A program made the translations under genes and the position numbers. 64,000 bases of DNA. Origin: Thermoanaerobaculales bacterium (GTDB lineage: Bacteria > Acidobacteriota > Thermoanaerobaculia > Thermoanaerobaculales > Sulfomarinibacteraceae). Under the pieces are notes generated by a model that had not been told where the DNA came from, ran no database searches, and was given only the letters and a program-made list of their open reading frames with translations. The stretch lies in assembly GCA_029932545.1 (NCBI GenBank), contig JAOZPW010000001.1:7212-71211 (forward strand), given 5' to 3'. Positions 52,141 to 62,837 of the stretch are shown one piece after another. Positions within the stretch are counted from its first letter, which is position 1. Every line of letters starts with the position of its first letter.

Positions 52141-52488
52141 ATGAGTGATTTGGAAGCACTGACGATCATCCTAACGTCTGTTGGTACTGAGCAGCAAGCG
52201 GTTGAAATCTCAGAGGAATTGATTGACCGGCGTTTGGCCACATGTGTCAACATCATTCCGTGTCTCCGCTCGATATACCGGTGGAAGGGAAAGGTCTGTG
52301 AAGACACTGAGTATCTTTTGCTGGTTAAAGCACCGAGGCGAAACTTCGACGGAGTCTCCGAAGCTATACGGGCCTTCCATTCCTACGAACTCCCGGAAAT
52401 TCTCGCAGTTCCTGTCGAAAAGGCAGAAGAGGCCTTTCACCGATGGGTGCTGCAGATGGTTGAGCCCGTAGATGGTGCGAACTCCTAA
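52141..52488 (+). CDS. cutA: Divalent-cation tolerance protein CutA
   Basis: The 115-residue protein has the CutA1 pattern: ILTSVGTEQQAVEISEELIDRRLATCVNII, then SIYRWKGKVCEDTEYLLLVKAPRRNFDGVSEAIRAFHSYELPEILAVPV. It forms a trimer of the ferredoxin-like type. A role in copper tolerance was proposed in E. coli, but the general function is unsettled. It lies 59 bases after lexA. Confidence 0.92.
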   Translation: MSDLEALTIILTSVGTEQQAVEISEELIDRRLATCVNIIPCLRSIYRWKGKVCEDTEYLLLVKAPRRNFDGVSEAIRAFHSYELPEILAVPVEKAEEAFHRWVLQMVEPVDGANS

Positions 52489-52518
52489 AAAACCCGATAT
52501 GGAAGCGGGGGGTGCCTC

Positions 52519-52944
52519 ATGTGGGCAACCCTGAGCCTTGAAAGTCGTTTTGAGAGCATCGAAATCGCCGAACGGGCCTTGGCTGATCTCTTTGTTGAGG
52601 TTGGGTTGGGGGGTGACGAAGAGTACTGGATCCTGACGGCAGTTCGAGAAGCGATCGCTAACGCCATACGTCACGGACATCATGGGCGGCCTGACGAGTC
52701 CGTCAGGGTGGATTACCGTGTTGAGGCAGGTAGTGTGTCCATTACGGTTGTTGATCAGGGAGAGGGGTTCGACCCGGCAGTGATTCCGGACCCCAGAGAT
52801 GCGGAAAACCTCCTCAAACCATGTGGGCGAGGAATCTTCTATATGAGGCGGTTCATGGACGAGGTGATCTTTCGCCACGGGGCAGGGGGAGGTACCATGG
52901 TGTGCATGAGCCGCAAACTGACACAAAGACCAATCAAGGAGTAA
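52519..52944 (+). CDS. RsbW/SpoIIAB-like anti-sigma factor (HATPase)
   Basis: The 141-residue GHKL ATPase has the N box EAIANAIRHGHHG, G1 motif VVDQGEGFDP and G2 motif CGRGIFYMRRFMD. It lacks a dimerisation-phosphotransfer domain. Proteins like this phosphorylate a partner STAS protein and bind a sigma factor. The STAS gene follows five bases after. No sigma factor gene is next to it. Confidence 0.88.
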   Translation: MWATLSLESRFESIEIAERALADLFVEVGLGGDEEYWILTAVREAIANAIRHGHHGRPDESVRVDYRVEAGSVSITVVDQGEGFDPAVIPDPRDAENLLKPCGRGIFYMRRFMDEVIFRHGAGGGTMVCMSRKLTQRPIKE

Positions 52945-52949
52945 AGACG

Positions 52950-53288
52950 ATGAAACAACAGATTCGTGACGCTGATGATGTGCGTATTATTTCCCTTTCC
53001 GGCAAGATTACTATCGGCGCAGGTGACGTGATGTTGCGTGAGTTGATCAACGAAAGTTTGGAGTCCGGTCACACCAAGCTCCTGCTGGATCTTGGCAACA
53101 TTACGACTATCGACTCTTCCGGAATTGGAGAAATGGTGGCGTCCTATACCTCGGCCAAGAACCGTGGGGCAGAGTTGAAGTTGGTCAACCTTTCCAAAAA
53201 GATCAACGACATCCTGCAGGTCACACAGTTGATTACGGTCTTCGATGTTTTTGATAACGAGGCTGAGGCAGTCCAGAGCTTCGGCTAG
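52950..53288 (+). CDS. STAS-domain anti-sigma factor antagonist (RsbV-like)
   Basis: Starting at MKQQIRDADDVRI the protein has 112 residues; the frame is open 43 codons upstream through the previous gene. AGGAGT lies nine bases before the ATG. The STAS fold shows IISLSGKITIGAGDVMLRELI and ITTIDSSGIGEMVASYTSAK, where Ser56 or Ser57 is the phosphorylation site. Unphosphorylated, it would bind the upstream anti-sigma factor and free its sigma factor. Confidence 0.92.
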   Translation: MKQQIRDADDVRIISLSGKITIGAGDVMLRELINESLESGHTKLLLDLGNITTIDSSGIGEMVASYTSAKNRGAELKLVNLSKKINDILQVTQLITVFDVFDNEAEAVQSFG

Positions 53289-53338
53289 CTGCAGGGCAGA
53301 GACCTGAGGTTCAAGGGTTTTCAGACCACGCTGATGAC

Positions 53339-53761
53339 CTATGCGTTGCCGGGTCCCAGCCCATGGTCTTGGCAAAACGCCCGAATCTTCCGCTCCATGG
53401 TCGTGACGGTTGAACTGTAGGCGTCTTCATCCTCGCCGTAGGGGTCGCGGATCGACCAGGCGATTCTCTCGGCAGTTATTCGGCACGGCAGGGCGGCCAG
53501 ACCCGGTTGGCCCATTAAGCTGATCACGACATCGATCGAGTCGAGATCAATGTCCTCAAGGCCCTTGGATGACAAAGCCGTCACTGGGTAGCCGTGTGAG
53601 CGCAGGGTTTCCAAAGAAAGATCGGCCACACGCCCCGTGGGGTGAAGTCCTGCCGAAACGGCGTTGACGGTTGTTCCGCCGATCGTATTGAGGATCGATT
53701 CTGCCATCGGTGAGCGGCAGGTGTTGGCGTAGCAGACGAAAAGGACGTTGAGTGGGGTCAT
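53339..53761 (-). CDS. Low-molecular-weight protein tyrosine phosphatase family protein
   Basis: From the ATG at 53761 (MTPLNVLFVCYANTCRSPMA) there are 140 residues; the frame extends 28 codons upstream. The active-site loop is C10-YANTC-R16-S, and the acid is in RDPYGEDEDAY. This fits LMW phosphatases and related arsenate reductases; the second Cys (Cys15) lies inside the loop. It could act on phosphoproteins such as those of the envelope. It converges with the STAS gene. Confidence 0.87.
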   Translation of the reverse strand: MTPLNVLFVCYANTCRSPMAESILNTIGGTTVNAVSAGLHPTGRVADLSLETLRSHGYPVTALSSKGLEDIDLDSIDVVISLMGQPGLAALPCRITAERIAWSIRDPYGEDEDAYSSTVTTMERKIRAFCQDHGLGPGNA

Positions 53762-54007
53762 CACCCCATTATATGCATGCAAGACCCGGCGGAGCCGGAA
53801 ACAATAAAGCACTGACCGGTCCGCCGGGCAGCTCTCAGCAAGCAAGTGCTCTCGACAAGTTCAATTTTTCCCACGATGTGATGTGGCCCCGTCAAACAAC
53901 GATCCCAAAGGCAGAGCCGGCCCCGGCTGAGAACCAAAATACCCATGGGCAAGGGCCTCATTGACCGACGTGGCGGTCAAGTGTAGCCTTGGCATTGGAG
54001 TTTTGTT

Positions 54008-54679
54008 GTGGTTCTGACCGGTTATAACACCGACATTAATTTTGAAGGAACGACGTACCATGTCCAAACAGAGGACAAGGGACGAGCGAATCCGAATATT
54101 GAGTCGTTGGTCTATGCCAGGGGTGAGATTCTTTATTCGAAGAAAACAGCATATGACGATCTGGTCCTCCAGGATGCCGATGACAAAGAGGTTGCCAACC
54201 TAATGGATCGCCAACATCGAACCCTGGTAGAGGCCATCCGCAGAGGGAAGCTTGGGCAACTGACCGGAGGGGCCTCGCGAGAGAGAACGGTGGCCGGCAA
54301 CGCTCCGCAACCCCCCACCCAAGAACCTTCATTGGACGAGGTCATCCTGGATTACCTCAAGGCCCAACAGGGGAAGGCGCACCTGATCTTGAGTTCGTCA
54401 GGGGAGAGGGACTTTGTCTACGGATCTGAGACCGAGATCCGGATTGTCGCCGTGGACTCCCAGGAAAACGCACCGCAAGCAGGAGTCAAGGTCACCGTTT
54501 TGTTCAAGTCGACTGCCGAACCCCGACGGCTCCAACTGGCCGAGGGGGAAACTGACGCCAACGGCGTGTTCCTGGCTCAATCGACCCTTCCGGATTTTAA
54601 TGGTGGGACCTCTGCAGTCGTCGTCACCGCTGAAGGTAATCTCGGACAGTCGGAGATCAAGCATTTGGTTCACCGGTAG
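54008..54679 (+). CDS. Protein of unknown function with N-terminal NTDIxFxGxxYHVQTEDKG motif
   Basis: The GTG start at 54008 gives 223 residues. The N-terminal 90 residues (YNTDINFEGTTYHVQTEDKG, ESLVYARGEILYSKKTAYDDL) resemble a conserved protein I associate with Acidobacteriota and a few other phyla, without known function. A Pro-rich linker near 100 joins it to a C-terminal beta-sandwich region (VTVLFKSTAEPRRLQL, GETDANGVFLAQSTLP) like a bacterial Ig fold. No signal peptide is present, so the Ig-like part is unusual in being apparently cytoplasmic. Confidence 0.7.
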   Translation: MVLTGYNTDINFEGTTYHVQTEDKGRANPNIESLVYARGEILYSKKTAYDDLVLQDADDKEVANLMDRQHRTLVEAIRRGKLGQLTGGASRERTVAGNAPQPPTQEPSLDEVILDYLKAQQGKAHLILSSSGERDFVYGSETEIRIVAVDSQENAPQAGVKVTVLFKSTAEPRRLQLAEGETDANGVFLAQSTLPDFNGGTSAVVVTAEGNLGQSEIKHLVHR

Positions 54680-54697
54680 AGGCGGGGTCGGGCCCGG

Positions 54698-54772
54698 AGG
54701 ATTCTGAAGGGTTGCGGTCCGCAGGTTGTTCCAGAGTCCAGCATGACAGTGACCGAAACCCTTCAGAATCCT
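54698..54772. repeat. 22-bp inverted repeat, one mismatch
   Basis: AGGATTCTGAAGGGTT at 54698-54713 is exactly complementary to AACCCTTCAGAATCCT at 54757-54772, and pairing continues for six more bases with one mismatch. The loop is about 31 bases. It lies just past the stop of the gene at 54008-54679 but has no adjoining T-run. A small repeat element or a transcription barrier are both possible. Confidence 0.75.
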
Positions 54773-54960
54773 AAGTGCTGCGCTGCGCGCACGGCGAGGG
54801 ATTTTTTTAAAAAGGGGACCGTGGCGATGTTTTGGTGTTTTTGTACACCCCTTTTGCGCGAAGCGCCCTCGCAATGAGTGTGTGGCGGATTGGCCTACCC
54901 GCCGGCCTTGGGCAAAGAGTGGCCAAAACAGGCCAATACGGCGCGCGCTCATTGCGTCCC

Positions 54961-54989
54961 TTGTCAGTCACTGTGTTCTCCTGTACAGT
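54961..54989 (+). promoter_or_regulatory. Promoter of tRNA-Lys/tRNA-Leu/tig
   Basis: TTGTCA (54961-54966) and TACAGT (54984-54989) are separated by 17 bases, and the predicted start is about 5 bases before tRNA-Lys. The tRNAs and tig are close together and could share this transcript. Confidence 0.65.
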
Positions 54990-55001
54990 ATCGCCGGTTG
55001 T

Positions 55002-55077
55002 GGGCCGTTAGCTCAATTGGCAGAGCAAGTGACTCTTAATCACTAGGTTGGAGGTTCGATTCCTCCACGGCTCACCA
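55002..55077 (+). tRNA. tRNA-Lys (CTT)
   Basis: Acceptor GGGCCGT pairs with ACGGCTC (one G-U pair) and CCA is encoded. The anticodon stem-loop is AGTGA-CTCTTAA-TCACT with anticodon CTT. The T-arm is GGAGGTTCGATTCCTCC. A complete 76-base cloverleaf. Confidence 0.97.
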
Positions 55078-55091
55078 TGATCCCCATCGTT

Positions 55092-55177
55092 GCGAAAGTG
55101 GCGGAACTGGTAGACGCGCGAGATTTAGGATCTCGTGGGGTACCCCCGTGGGGGTTCGAGTCCCCCCTTTCGCACCA
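55092..55177 (+). tRNA. tRNA-Leu (TAG)
   Basis: Acceptor GCGAAAG pairs with CTTTCGC and CCA is encoded. The anticodon stem-loop is CGAGA-TTTAGGA-TCTCG with anticodon TAG. A long variable arm (TGGGGTACCCCCGT) marks a class II tRNA. It lies 14 bases after tRNA-Lys and 13 before tig. Confidence 0.97.
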
Positions 55178-55190
55178 TCTCGGAGAACAC

Positions 55191-56483
55191 ATGCCGCACC
55201 AAATCACCAAACACCCCGATTACACAGTTGAAATCACGGCAGACTTGGACAAGGCCGCCGTCGATAAAGAGCGCGATGTTATCGCCAAAAAACTGAGATC
55301 CCAGGCCCATGTGCCAGGGTTCCGCCCGGGCAAGGCCCCCTTGTCGACGGTTCGAGCCAGGTATGGCGAAGAGATTCGTGAAGAACTCACTGAACACCTC
55401 GCCGGCTTGTTGTGGCGGCAGATCCTCGATGAGGAGGATGAGTTTCAACCACTGATCCAACCCAGTTTCGAGGAGATGGGGTTCGGTGATGATGGTGGCT
55501 TTTCCTTCAAGGCCCGGTTGGAGGTCAGACCCAGTTTCGATCTGCCTAGCCTGGATGGAATCGAATTGCCTGATCACTCGATTGAGGTCACGGAAGCTGA
55601 GATCCAAGGCGAGTTGGAAGGCGTGGCCGAAGAAAACGCTTCTTGGGAGCCTGCGGCCGAGGACGCTCAAGTGGTTGATGGCGTGATGGTCGAGGCCGAT
55701 TTGACGGCAGCGGTTGAGGGTTCGGATGAAGAGCCGACGACCGAGGAGAACGCCCGCATTATCGTAGGGGCAGACGGAATGCCTCCTGAAATCAGCGAGG
55801 CGCTCCAGGGCGCCCGGGTCGGGGACGAACGTGTCGCGACCAGGAGTCCGAGTGAAGATCCAGCCGAAGGGGACACGGCCGAGGAGGCTGCCCGATCGGT
55901 AACTTACACAATGACGGTCAAGGCCATCAAGAACAAGAGTCTCCCCGAGATCGACGATGGTCTGGCCCAGGGGTTGGGGTTTGACGACCTGGATCAGCTA
56001 AAAGAGAGAATTGTTGAGGTTCTCGGGGGCCGAAAGGCATCCGAGCGGAGAGACGGGTGGCGGCGCCACATCCTGGATCATCTCGAGGAGGGCGTGGATC
56101 TCGAAAACCTACCGCCGACCCTGGTCAAAGACGCCGTGTCCGGCGATATTCAACGGTTTGTCTATCACCTGGCCATGCAAGGACAGGCACCGGACGATCA
56201 AATGGACTACCAGGCTCTTCGGGCGCGCTTCGAACCCGAGGCACGCCTCCGGGCTTTGGATACGCTGATTTTGGAGCAACTCGGGGATGAGTGGCAGATA
56301 GAAGTTCCCGAGAATGATGTCGACGCCTACATTGCCGGCGAGGCACAGCAAAAGGGCATTCCCCCAGCTGAACACAAGGCCAACTTGATCAAAGAAGACC
56401 GATTGGACAGCCTGCGTCATGCCTCTCTGATGGCGGCAATTGTCAGTGAGTTACTGAGACGCGCCGGCGCCGAGGAGGACTGA
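55191..56483 (+). CDS. tig: Trigger factor
   Basis: The ATG at 55191 follows GGAG and gives 430 residues; the longer open frame runs through tRNA genes and is rejected. The ribosome-binding domain includes [26 protein letters not shown]. The PPIase region (about 150-235) is reduced and acidic: it lacks a clear FKBP pocket. The C-terminal helical arms follow. It folds nascent chains at the exit tunnel. Its stop overlaps clpP by one base. Confidence 0.93.
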   Translation: MPHQITKHPDYTVEITADLDKAAVDKERDVIAKKLRSQAHVPGFRPGKAPLSTVRARYGEEIREELTEHLAGLLWRQILDEEDEFQPLIQPSFEEMGFGDDGGFSFKARLEVRPSFDLPSLDGIELPDHSIEVTEAEIQGELEGVAEENASWEPAAEDAQVVDGVMVEADLTAAVEGSDEEPTTEENARIIVGADGMPPEISEALQGARVGDERVATRSPSEDPAEGDTAEEAARSVTYTMTVKAIKNKSLPEIDDGLAQGLGFDDLDQLKERIVEVLGGRKASERRDGWRRHILDHLEEGVDLENLPPTLVKDAVSGDIQRFVYHLAMQGQAPDDQMDYQALRARFEPEARLRALDTLILEQLGDEWQIEVPENDVDAYIAGEAQQKGIPPAEHKANLIKEDRLDSLRHASLMAAIVSELLRRAGAEED

Positions 56484-57073
56484 TGAGTTTCACAATTCCC
56501 TACGTAGTTGAGCAAACCAGCCGTGGGGAGCGGTCGTACGATATTTTTTCGCGCCTCCTCAAAGACAACGTCATCTTTTTGGGGTCGGCAGTCGATGATC
56601 AGGTCGCATCACTGGTGATCGCCCAACTGCTTTTTTTGGAAGCAGAGAACCCTGAAAAAGACATCAATATTTATATCAACTCCCCAGGAGGTTCGATTAC
56701 CGCCGGGTTGGCAATTTATGACACCATGCAGTACGTCAAACCTCAGGTGGTAACGATCGGCCTGGGTCAGGCAGCATCGATGGGGGCGATTCTCTTGGCA
56801 GGAGGGGCTAAGGGGAAACGTTTTGCACTTCCCCACTGCCGTGTTCTCCTCCACCAACCCCTAATGTCCGGTCTTCAGGGGCAGGCGACCGATATTGATA
56901 TCCACGCCAAGGACCTGATGCGGTTACGGACTCGGTTGAATACAATTTTGGCGAGGCACACCGGCCAATCGGTCGAGAAGATCCACGAAGACACGGAGAG
57001 GGATTTCTTCTTGGAAGCGGAGGCGGCTGTGGAGTACGGTGTCATCGATGAAATCATCACCTCCAGGGAATGA
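56483..57073 (+). CDS. clpP: ATP-dependent Clp protease proteolytic subunit
   Basis: The 196-residue serine protease has [16 protein letters not shown], Ser99 ([11 protein letters not shown]), His124 (CRVLLHQPL) and Asp174 (TERDFF). It forms the tetradecameric chamber fed by ClpX. Start is coupled with tig (TGATG). Confidence 0.97.
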   Translation: MSFTIPYVVEQTSRGERSYDIFSRLLKDNVIFLGSAVDDQVASLVIAQLLFLEAENPEKDINIYINSPGGSITAGLAIYDTMQYVKPQVVTIGLGQAASMGAILLAGGAKGKRFALPHCRVLLHQPLMSGLQGQATDIDIHAKDLMRLRTRLNTILARHTGQSVEKIHEDTERDFFLEAEAAVEYGVIDEIITSRE

Positions 57074-57114
57074 TGTGGCGATAATGTGGTATAGAATGAA
57101 CCACGGAGGATCCC

Positions 57115-58353
57115 ATGTCCCAGCGTGAAGGAGAGGTCCTGCGGTGCAGCTTCTGCGGCAAGAGCCAGCACGAAGTCAAAAAGCTGATCGCTGGACCGAC
57201 TGTGTATATCTGCAACGAATGTGTGGAGGTCTGCCTCGACATCATTGCTGAGGATCGGGTTCACGAGGCCAAGGTCCACCATCAAGAGCTTCCCAAGCCT
57301 CAGATCATCAAGAAACATCTGGACGATTTTGTCATCGGGCAAGAAAGTGCCAAGAAGAAGCTTTCGGTCGCCGTCTACAACCACTACAAGAGGATCGAGT
57401 ACAAGCAGGCCAAGAACCGGAATGGCGTCGAGTTGGCAAAGTCCAACATCCTTCTCATTGGTCCGACCGGTACCGGAAAGACCCTTTTGGCCCAGACCCT
57501 GGCCCGCCAACTTGAAGTTCCGTTCACCATTGTCGATGCCACAACCCTGACCGAAGCCGGCTATGTTGGTGAGGATGTCGAAAATATTCTTCTCCGGCTG
57601 ATGCAGGCGGCAGACGGTGATCGGGAGGCCGCTGAGCGCGGCATTGTCTACGTCGACGAGATCGACAAAGTGGCTCGCAAGGCGGATAATCCATCAATCA
57701 CCCGGGACGTATCGGGTGAGGGTGTGCAGCAGGCCCTGCTGAAGATTCTCGAGGGCACCGTGGCCAACGTGCCGCCTCAGGGCGGTCGAAAACACCCACA
57801 CCAGGAATTCATTCAAATAGACACCACCAATATTCTGTTCATCTGTGGTGGTGCTTTTGTGGGCCTCGAAGATATCGTCGCCGGCCGGCTCAACCAGAAA
57901 CGAATGGGCTTTGGGGTCGATCTCGGTGGCAACGAGCACCGTTCGTCGGAGCTTCTGGAAAAAGTCCACCCCGAGGACCTGATCAAGTACGGGATGATCC
58001 CCGAGTTTGTTGGTAGGATTCCGGTGGTATCCACCCTGCACGAGTTGGATCATGAAAGCCTGGTTCGAATTTTGACGGAGCCCAAGAACAACCTCGTGCG
58101 GCAGTATGAAACAATGCTGTCTTTTGAAGACGTTGATTTGTCGTTCACTGACGACGCACTGGCCTCAGTGGCGACGGAAGCACTGGAGCGAAAAGTTGGT
58201 GCCCGGGGATTGAGGATCATTCTCGAGGAATTGATGCTGGACATCATGTACCAGGTGCCATCCATGCCGGAGACTGATGAGCTTGTCATTTCCCGAGATG
58301 TCGTAGAACATCGTATCCAGCCCTTGACGGGAGTTCGCAAGAAAGTGAGTTAG
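57115..58353 (+). CDS. clpX: ATP-dependent Clp protease ATP-binding subunit ClpX
   Basis: The 412-residue protein has the N-terminal zinc domain ([11 protein letters not shown]...[10 protein letters not shown]), Walker [20 protein letters not shown], Walker [16 protein letters not shown], the pore motif GYVGEDVEN and sensor 2 [18 protein letters not shown]. It unfolds substrates for ClpP. It follows clpP by 41 bases. Confidence 0.97.
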   Translation: MSQREGEVLRCSFCGKSQHEVKKLIAGPTVYICNECVEVCLDIIAEDRVHEAKVHHQELPKPQIIKKHLDDFVIGQESAKKKLSVAVYNHYKRIEYKQAKNRNGVELAKSNILLIGPTGTGKTLLAQTLARQLEVPFTIVDATTLTEAGYVGEDVENILLRLMQAADGDREAAERGIVYVDEIDKVARKADNPSITRDVSGEGVQQALLKILEGTVANVPPQGGRKHPHQEFIQIDTTNILFICGGAFVGLEDIVAGRLNQKRMGFGVDLGGNEHRSSELLEKVHPEDLIKYGMIPEFVGRIPVVSTLHELDHESLVRILTEPKNNLVRQYETMLSFEDVDLSFTDDALASVATEALERKVGARGLRIILEELMLDIMYQVPSMPETDELVISRDVVEHRIQPLTGVRKKVS

Positions 58354-58445
58354 TCGTTATCGTCATTGTCTGACCGTGTTCGCGGTTGGGCCCAAACGAC
58401 CCAATCCCGGGTTCGCCGGGAGTACCCAAGAACGAGAGAGTTTTG

Positions 58446-60842
58446 ATGAGTTTGGACGAGTTACTGACCCTCCCTGTCGTCCCCCTGCGGGACATGGTGG
58501 TTTTTCCCCATATGATGGCGCCTTTCGTCGTTGGACGAAAGCCGTCGGTTATCGCTCTGGAAAATGCGTTGCAGCGGGAAGACTCCATGATTTTCCTGGT
58601 GACTCAGAAGGACCCCAAGGTGGACAATCCGGGACCGGACGATGTTTTCACTCTAGGAGTTACCGCCAGAGTGGTTCAACATCTGCAGTTGGCATCAGGC
58701 AATATCAAGGTGATGGTTGAGGGATTGGCTCGTGCTGAGATCGTTGATCTTTCTTCTGATGAGGGAACCCTGGAAGCCACGGTTCGTACTCGGATGGTTG
58801 ACGTAGCGGCAACACCGGCAATTGAGAAGTACATGGCCGACTTGACCGAGGTTTTCAAGGAGTACGCCAAGCTTTCCCACCACCTTTCGGTCGAGGGCGT
58901 GGTGGCCTCTCTTCAAGACCAAGAGGTCGATCAGTTTGCCGACATCCTATCGGCACATTTGTCCCAACCGACCGCCGAGAAACAGAAATTGCTGGAAATG
59001 ATGGAGCCGATGGAACGCCTTCAGCGGATCAATGATCTGCTTGATATGGAAATCGACAAGCTCCAGATTGACCGTCAGATTTCTTCCAGGGTCAAAAAAC
59101 AGATGGAGAAGGCCCAGCGCGAATACTACCTCTCAGAGAAGATTAAGGCGATCAACGAAGAACTGGGCCGGAATGACAATACCGAAGAGTTGGCCCAGTT
59201 AAAAAAGACGGTCGAAGAGTCGTCGATGACCGATGAGGCCAAGGAGAAGGCTCTGATAGAGATTCGCCGACTCGAGGGCATGCCTCCGGTTTCGGCGGAG
59301 GCCGGCGTGTGCCGAAACTATGTTGACTGGCTCTTGGCCGTTCCGTGGGAAAAGGCCTCCCGTGAGATTCGCAACATCGTTCGAGCCGAAAAGGTGCTCA
59401 ATGAAGACCATTACGGCCTGGACAAGGTCAAGGATAGGATCCTCGAGTTCCTGGCTGTTCGACAATTGGTTCAAAAGACCGGCGGTACCATCTTGTGTTT
59501 CGTTGGGCCGCCTGGAGTGGGAAAGACCTCACTGGCACGATCAATAGCGCGGGCTACCGGGCGCGAGTTCGTCCGACTCTCCCTGGGCGGCGTCAGGGAT
59601 GAGGCCGAGGTCCGCGGTCACCGGCGAACCTACATCGGTGCGTTCCCTGGACAGATCATCCAGATGATGCGGAAGGCTGGGACCATCAACCCGGTACTTC
59701 TGTTGGACGAAGTCGACAAGATGGCTGCCGATTTCAGAGGTGACCCAGCCGGCGCTTTGCTGGAGGTGCTCGACCCGGAGCAGAATCACACGTTCCAGGA
59801 TCATTATCTCGACGTGGAATACGATCTATCGAAGGTGCTTTTTGTCTGTACCGCCAACGTCATGCACACAGTTCCGCCGGCACTTCAGGACCGTATGGAG
59901 GTCATCAAGCTGTCCGGCTACACCTCCCATGAAAAACTGGCGATTGCTCGTCAATTTCTGGTGCCCCGACAAGTTGAGAAGCACGGATTGGGCAGGTGGA
60001 AGGTCTCCTTCGATGACACAAGCCTGTTGTTGTTGATCGAGCGTTATACACGCGAGGCCGGAGTGAGGAATCTTGAGCGAGAGATCGCCTCCGTGTGTCG
60101 TAAACTTGCCCGCAGAATCCTCCGTGAGAAGCGAGCAAAATCAAACATCGTGACAGTCAATACAGACCTGATCGCGGAACTCCTGGGCAAGCCGCGGTAT
60201 CGGACCCTCAAGCGTGAAGAAAAGCCTGAAATCGGAGCGGCATCCGGCCTGGCCTGGACTCAGGTCGGCGGTGAGTTGCTGATGACCGAAGTTCTCCTGA
60301 TGCGAGGCAAGGGGCAGTTGACCCTGACCGGTCAATTGGGAGAGGTCATGCAGGAAAGTGCGCGCGCCGCGCTGTCCTACGTCCGGTCTCGGGCTGAAGA
60401 GCTTCAGATTGACCCCGAAGTATTCGAGAAAACCGATATTCACCTGCACGTTCCCGAGGGAGCAATTCCGAAGGACGGGCCCTCGGCCGGCATTACTCTG
60501 TGTGCTGCTCTGGTTTCGGCTCTGACTCGGACGCCGGTTCGAGTCGATGTGGCGATGTCCGGTGAGATCACTCTTAGGGGTCAAGTTCTTCCGGTTGGGG
60601 GGCTCAAGGAAAAGATCTTGGCAGCCTACAGGGCCGGCATCTTTGAGATTGTTCTCCCCGAGGAAAACGAAAAAGACCTGGAGGAAATCCCGGACGATGT
60701 CCGAGAGGAAATGAGCTTCCATCTGGTCAGTCACATGGATCAGGTGCTCAAACAGGTTCTCGTAGGAGGATTTAAAGAGTACGGTGCGCCGAACGCCGGC
60801 GCCGAAAATGACGGATTGGGATCGTCACCGGTGGCCCACTGA
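58446..60842 (+). CDS. lon: ATP-dependent protease Lon
   Basis: The ATG at 58446 ([23 protein letters not shown]) gives 798 residues; a TTG 20 codons earlier is less likely. It has the N-terminal LAN domain, Walker [20 protein letters not shown] and Walker [11 protein letters not shown]. The protease domain carries the catalytic Ser in [11 protein letters not shown] and Lys in [14 protein letters not shown]. It degrades misfolded and regulatory proteins. The end is a short acidic tail. Confidence 0.96.
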   Translation: MSLDELLTLPVVPLRDMVVFPHMMAPFVVGRKPSVIALENALQREDSMIFLVTQKDPKVDNPGPDDVFTLGVTARVVQHLQLASGNIKVMVEGLARAEIVDLSSDEGTLEATVRTRMVDVAATPAIEKYMADLTEVFKEYAKLSHHLSVEGVVASLQDQEVDQFADILSAHLSQPTAEKQKLLEMMEPMERLQRINDLLDMEIDKLQIDRQISSRVKKQMEKAQREYYLSEKIKAINEELGRNDNTEELAQLKKTVEESSMTDEAKEKALIEIRRLEGMPPVSAEAGVCRNYVDWLLAVPWEKASREIRNIVRAEKVLNEDHYGLDKVKDRILEFLAVRQLVQKTGGTILCFVGPPGVGKTSLARSIARATGREFVRLSLGGVRDEAEVRGHRRTYIGAFPGQIIQMMRKAGTINPVLLLDEVDKMAADFRGDPAGALLEVLDPEQNHTFQDHYLDVEYDLSKVLFVCTANVMHTVPPALQDRMEVIKLSGYTSHEKLAIARQFLVPRQVEKHGLGRWKVSFDDTSLLLLIERYTREAGVRNLEREIASVCRKLARRILREKRAKSNIVTVNTDLIAELLGKPRYRTLKREEKPEIGAASGLAWTQVGGELLMTEVLLMRGKGQLTLTGQLGEVMQESARAALSYVRSRAEELQIDPEVFEKTDIHLHVPEGAIPKDGPSAGITLCAALVSALTRTPVRVDVAMSGEITLRGQVLPVGGLKEKILAAYRAGIFEIVLPEENEKDLEEIPDDVREEMSFHLVSHMDQVLKQVLVGGFKEYGAPNAGAENDGLGSSPVAH

Positions 60843-61478
60843 ATGGAAATGCAATCGGTCACCTTCAAGGGCTCTTTTCTCAAGGCGTCGACACGCCCGA
60901 AGGAGTGGTTCCCACACATCGCTATTGCCGGTCGTTCCAATGTCGGGAAGTCCAGCCTGTTGAACTGGCTGTTCAGACAGAATATGGCCAAGGTAGCCAA
61001 GGCGCCAGGAAAGACACGGACACTGAATTTCTTTCTGGTCAACCGTAACTTCTACATGGTTGATCTTCCGGGATACGGATACGCCAAGGTGGCGCGACAC
61101 CTGAGGGACCAATGGGGACGGGAACTGGGGGCCTACCTCAGTACAGAGGAGCGCCTGGCCGGTGTCGTCGCCTTGATCGACGTTCGCCACGGTGCGAGCG
61201 TGTTGGATTTGGAACTTCAGTCATTTTTGACTGCAGCGGATCTCAATCGCCTGGTTATCCTGACCAAGGGTGACAAGGTCGGACGCAGCAAACGACGACA
61301 GATGCAGGACTCAATTCAGAAACAATTGGAACTCCCGGTGCGTCCATTGGTGACCAGTGTCACCTCGGGTGAAGGCCGGCGGGAAGTCCTGAACGCAATC
61401 GAAAGTATGGCGGGTCTTTGGAAAGACCGACAACAGGAGATGGACCATGGCACGGAAGAAAAAGAACGCACAAGATGA
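60843..61478 (+). CDS. engB: Ribosome biogenesis GTPase EngB/YsxC
   Basis: The 211-residue GTPase has G1 [16 protein letters not shown]2/G3 [10 protein letters not shown] and [10 protein letters not shown], and G4 LTKGDKV with the S/T-K-x-D variant of YihA/YsxC. It assists 50S assembly. The ATG directly follows the lon stop, and its end overlaps rho by 32 bases. Confidence 0.94.
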   Translation: MEMQSVTFKGSFLKASTRPKEWFPHIAIAGRSNVGKSSLLNWLFRQNMAKVAKAPGKTRTLNFFLVNRNFYMVDLPGYGYAKVARHLRDQWGRELGAYLSTEERLAGVVALIDVRHGASVLDLELQSFLTAADLNRLVILTKGDKVGRSKRRQMQDSIQKQLELPVRPLVTSVTSGEGRREVLNAIESMAGLWKDRQQEMDHGTEEKERTR

Positions 61479-62808
61479 AACCCTCGTGATTCCTCTTGAT
61501 CTCGATGACGAGATTGAGAAATACGAGCAGCAGGCTGCGGACGCAGCCCAAGAGGGCCGGGTTGACTTGAAACAGCTCAAAGATATGACTATCAATGAGC
61601 TGTCGAGCGCCGCGAGGGCCGTTGCGGTTGAGAGCCCCGCCGGCATGCGGCGGCAAGACCTGATCTTCGGGATCCTTCAGAGGCAAACGGAACGCGAAGG
61701 GTTGATCTTTGGCGAGGGCGTTTTGGAGGTCCTTCCGGAGGGCTTCGGTTTCTTGAGGGCGCCGGAATACAATTATTTGCCGGGACCTGATGACATCTAT
61801 GTCTCACCCTCACAGATCCGACGTTTCAACCTCAATACAGGTGACACGGTCTCCGGGCAAATTCGGCCCCCGAAGGAGGGCGAACGGTATTTTGCGCTGA
61901 TCAAGGTTGAGGCGATCAATTTCGAGCCGCCGGAAGCGGCGATCGAGAAAGTGATGTTCGACAACTTGACGCCGCTCTATCCTGAAGAACGGATCAAGCT
62001 CGAGGTCATGGACAATATGACCTCGAGGGTCATGGATCTGGCCACACCCCTGGGCAAGGGGCAGCGCGGTCTCCTCGTGGCGCCGCCAAGAACCGGCAAG
62101 ACCATGATGTTGCAGGCTATTGCCAACTCCATCACGACCAACCATCCCGAGGTCACTCTGATCGTACTGTTGATCGACGAGAGACCTGAAGAAGTGACCG
62201 ACATGCAGCGCTCGGTCAAGGGCGAAGTCATTTCCTCAACCTTTGACGAGCCGGCGGTCCGCCACGTCCAGGTGGCCGAGATGGTCATCGAGAAGGCAAA
62301 AAGATTGGTCGAGCACAAGCACGACGTTGTCATTCTGCTGGACTCGATCACACGCTTGGCCAGGGCCTACAACACCGTGGTACCGCCGTCGGGCAAGGTC
62401 CTGTCCGGCGGGGTGGATTCCAATGCCCTCCAGAAGCCTAAACGCTTCTTTGGAGCGGCCCGCAACATCGAAGAGGGCGGTAGTCTGACAATTGTCGGAA
62501 CGGCCCTGGTCGATACCGGGAGCCGAATGGATGACGTGATCTTCGAGGAATTCAAGGGAACAGGCAACATGGAGGTCCACCTCGACCGGAAGTTGGTCGA
62601 ACGGCGTGTCTTCCCGTCGATTGACATCCACAAGTCCGGAACCCGAAAAGAAGAGTTGCTGATCGACGAGTGGGAACTGCGGCGGATTTGGGTCCTGCGC
62701 AAGGTCCTGGCTTCTCTGTCTCCGGTGGAGGCGATGGAGTTATTGCTCGAGCGCCTTTCCAAGGCGGATACAAATAGAGATTTCCTCGAAGGCATGTCTC
62801 AGGGTTAA
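61447..62808 (+). CDS. rho: Transcription termination factor Rho
   Basis: The 453-residue protein has a short charged N-terminal extension with a KKK cluster, the SAP-like and cold-shock RNA-binding domains ([59 protein letters not shown]), Walker [20 protein letters not shown] and the Q/R loops ([29 protein letters not shown]). It ends termination-dependent transcription as a hexameric helicase. Confidence 0.97.
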   Translation: MARKKKNAQDETLVIPLDLDDEIEKYEQQAADAAQEGRVDLKQLKDMTINELSSAARAVAVESPAGMRRQDLIFGILQRQTEREGLIFGEGVLEVLPEGFGFLRAPEYNYLPGPDDIYVSPSQIRRFNLNTGDTVSGQIRPPKEGERYFALIKVEAINFEPPEAAIEKVMFDNLTPLYPEERIKLEVMDNMTSRVMDLATPLGKGQRGLLVAPPRTGKTMMLQAIANSITTNHPEVTLIVLLIDERPEEVTDMQRSVKGEVISSTFDEPAVRHVQVAEMVIEKAKRLVEHKHDVVILLDSITRLARAYNTVVPPSGKVLSGGVDSNALQKPKRFFGAARNIEEGGSLTIVGTALVDTGSRMDDVIFEEFKGTGNMEVHLDRKLVERRVFPSIDIHKSGTRKEELLIDEWELRRIWVLRKVLASLSPVEAMELLLERLSKADTNRDFLEGMSQG

Positions 62809-62837
62809 GTTCTGAGGGATTAGGGATTAGGAGCAAG

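Larger units (their letters stand above)
54680..55001. other. Intergenic region with a long inverted repeat and a tRNA promoter
   Basis: This 322-base region has no credible gene. It contains an inverted repeat at 54698-54772, a T7-A5 tract at 54804-54815, and TTGTCA/TACAGT before the tRNA genes. The remainder (54816-54960) is GC-rich with imperfect palindromes such as GCGCGAAGCGC (54858-54868). Confidence 0.55.

Noticed and set aside
55077..55190. Extended N-terminus of trigger factor
   Set aside because: The extra codons run through tRNA-Leu; a proper ribosome binding site and the family start are at 55191.
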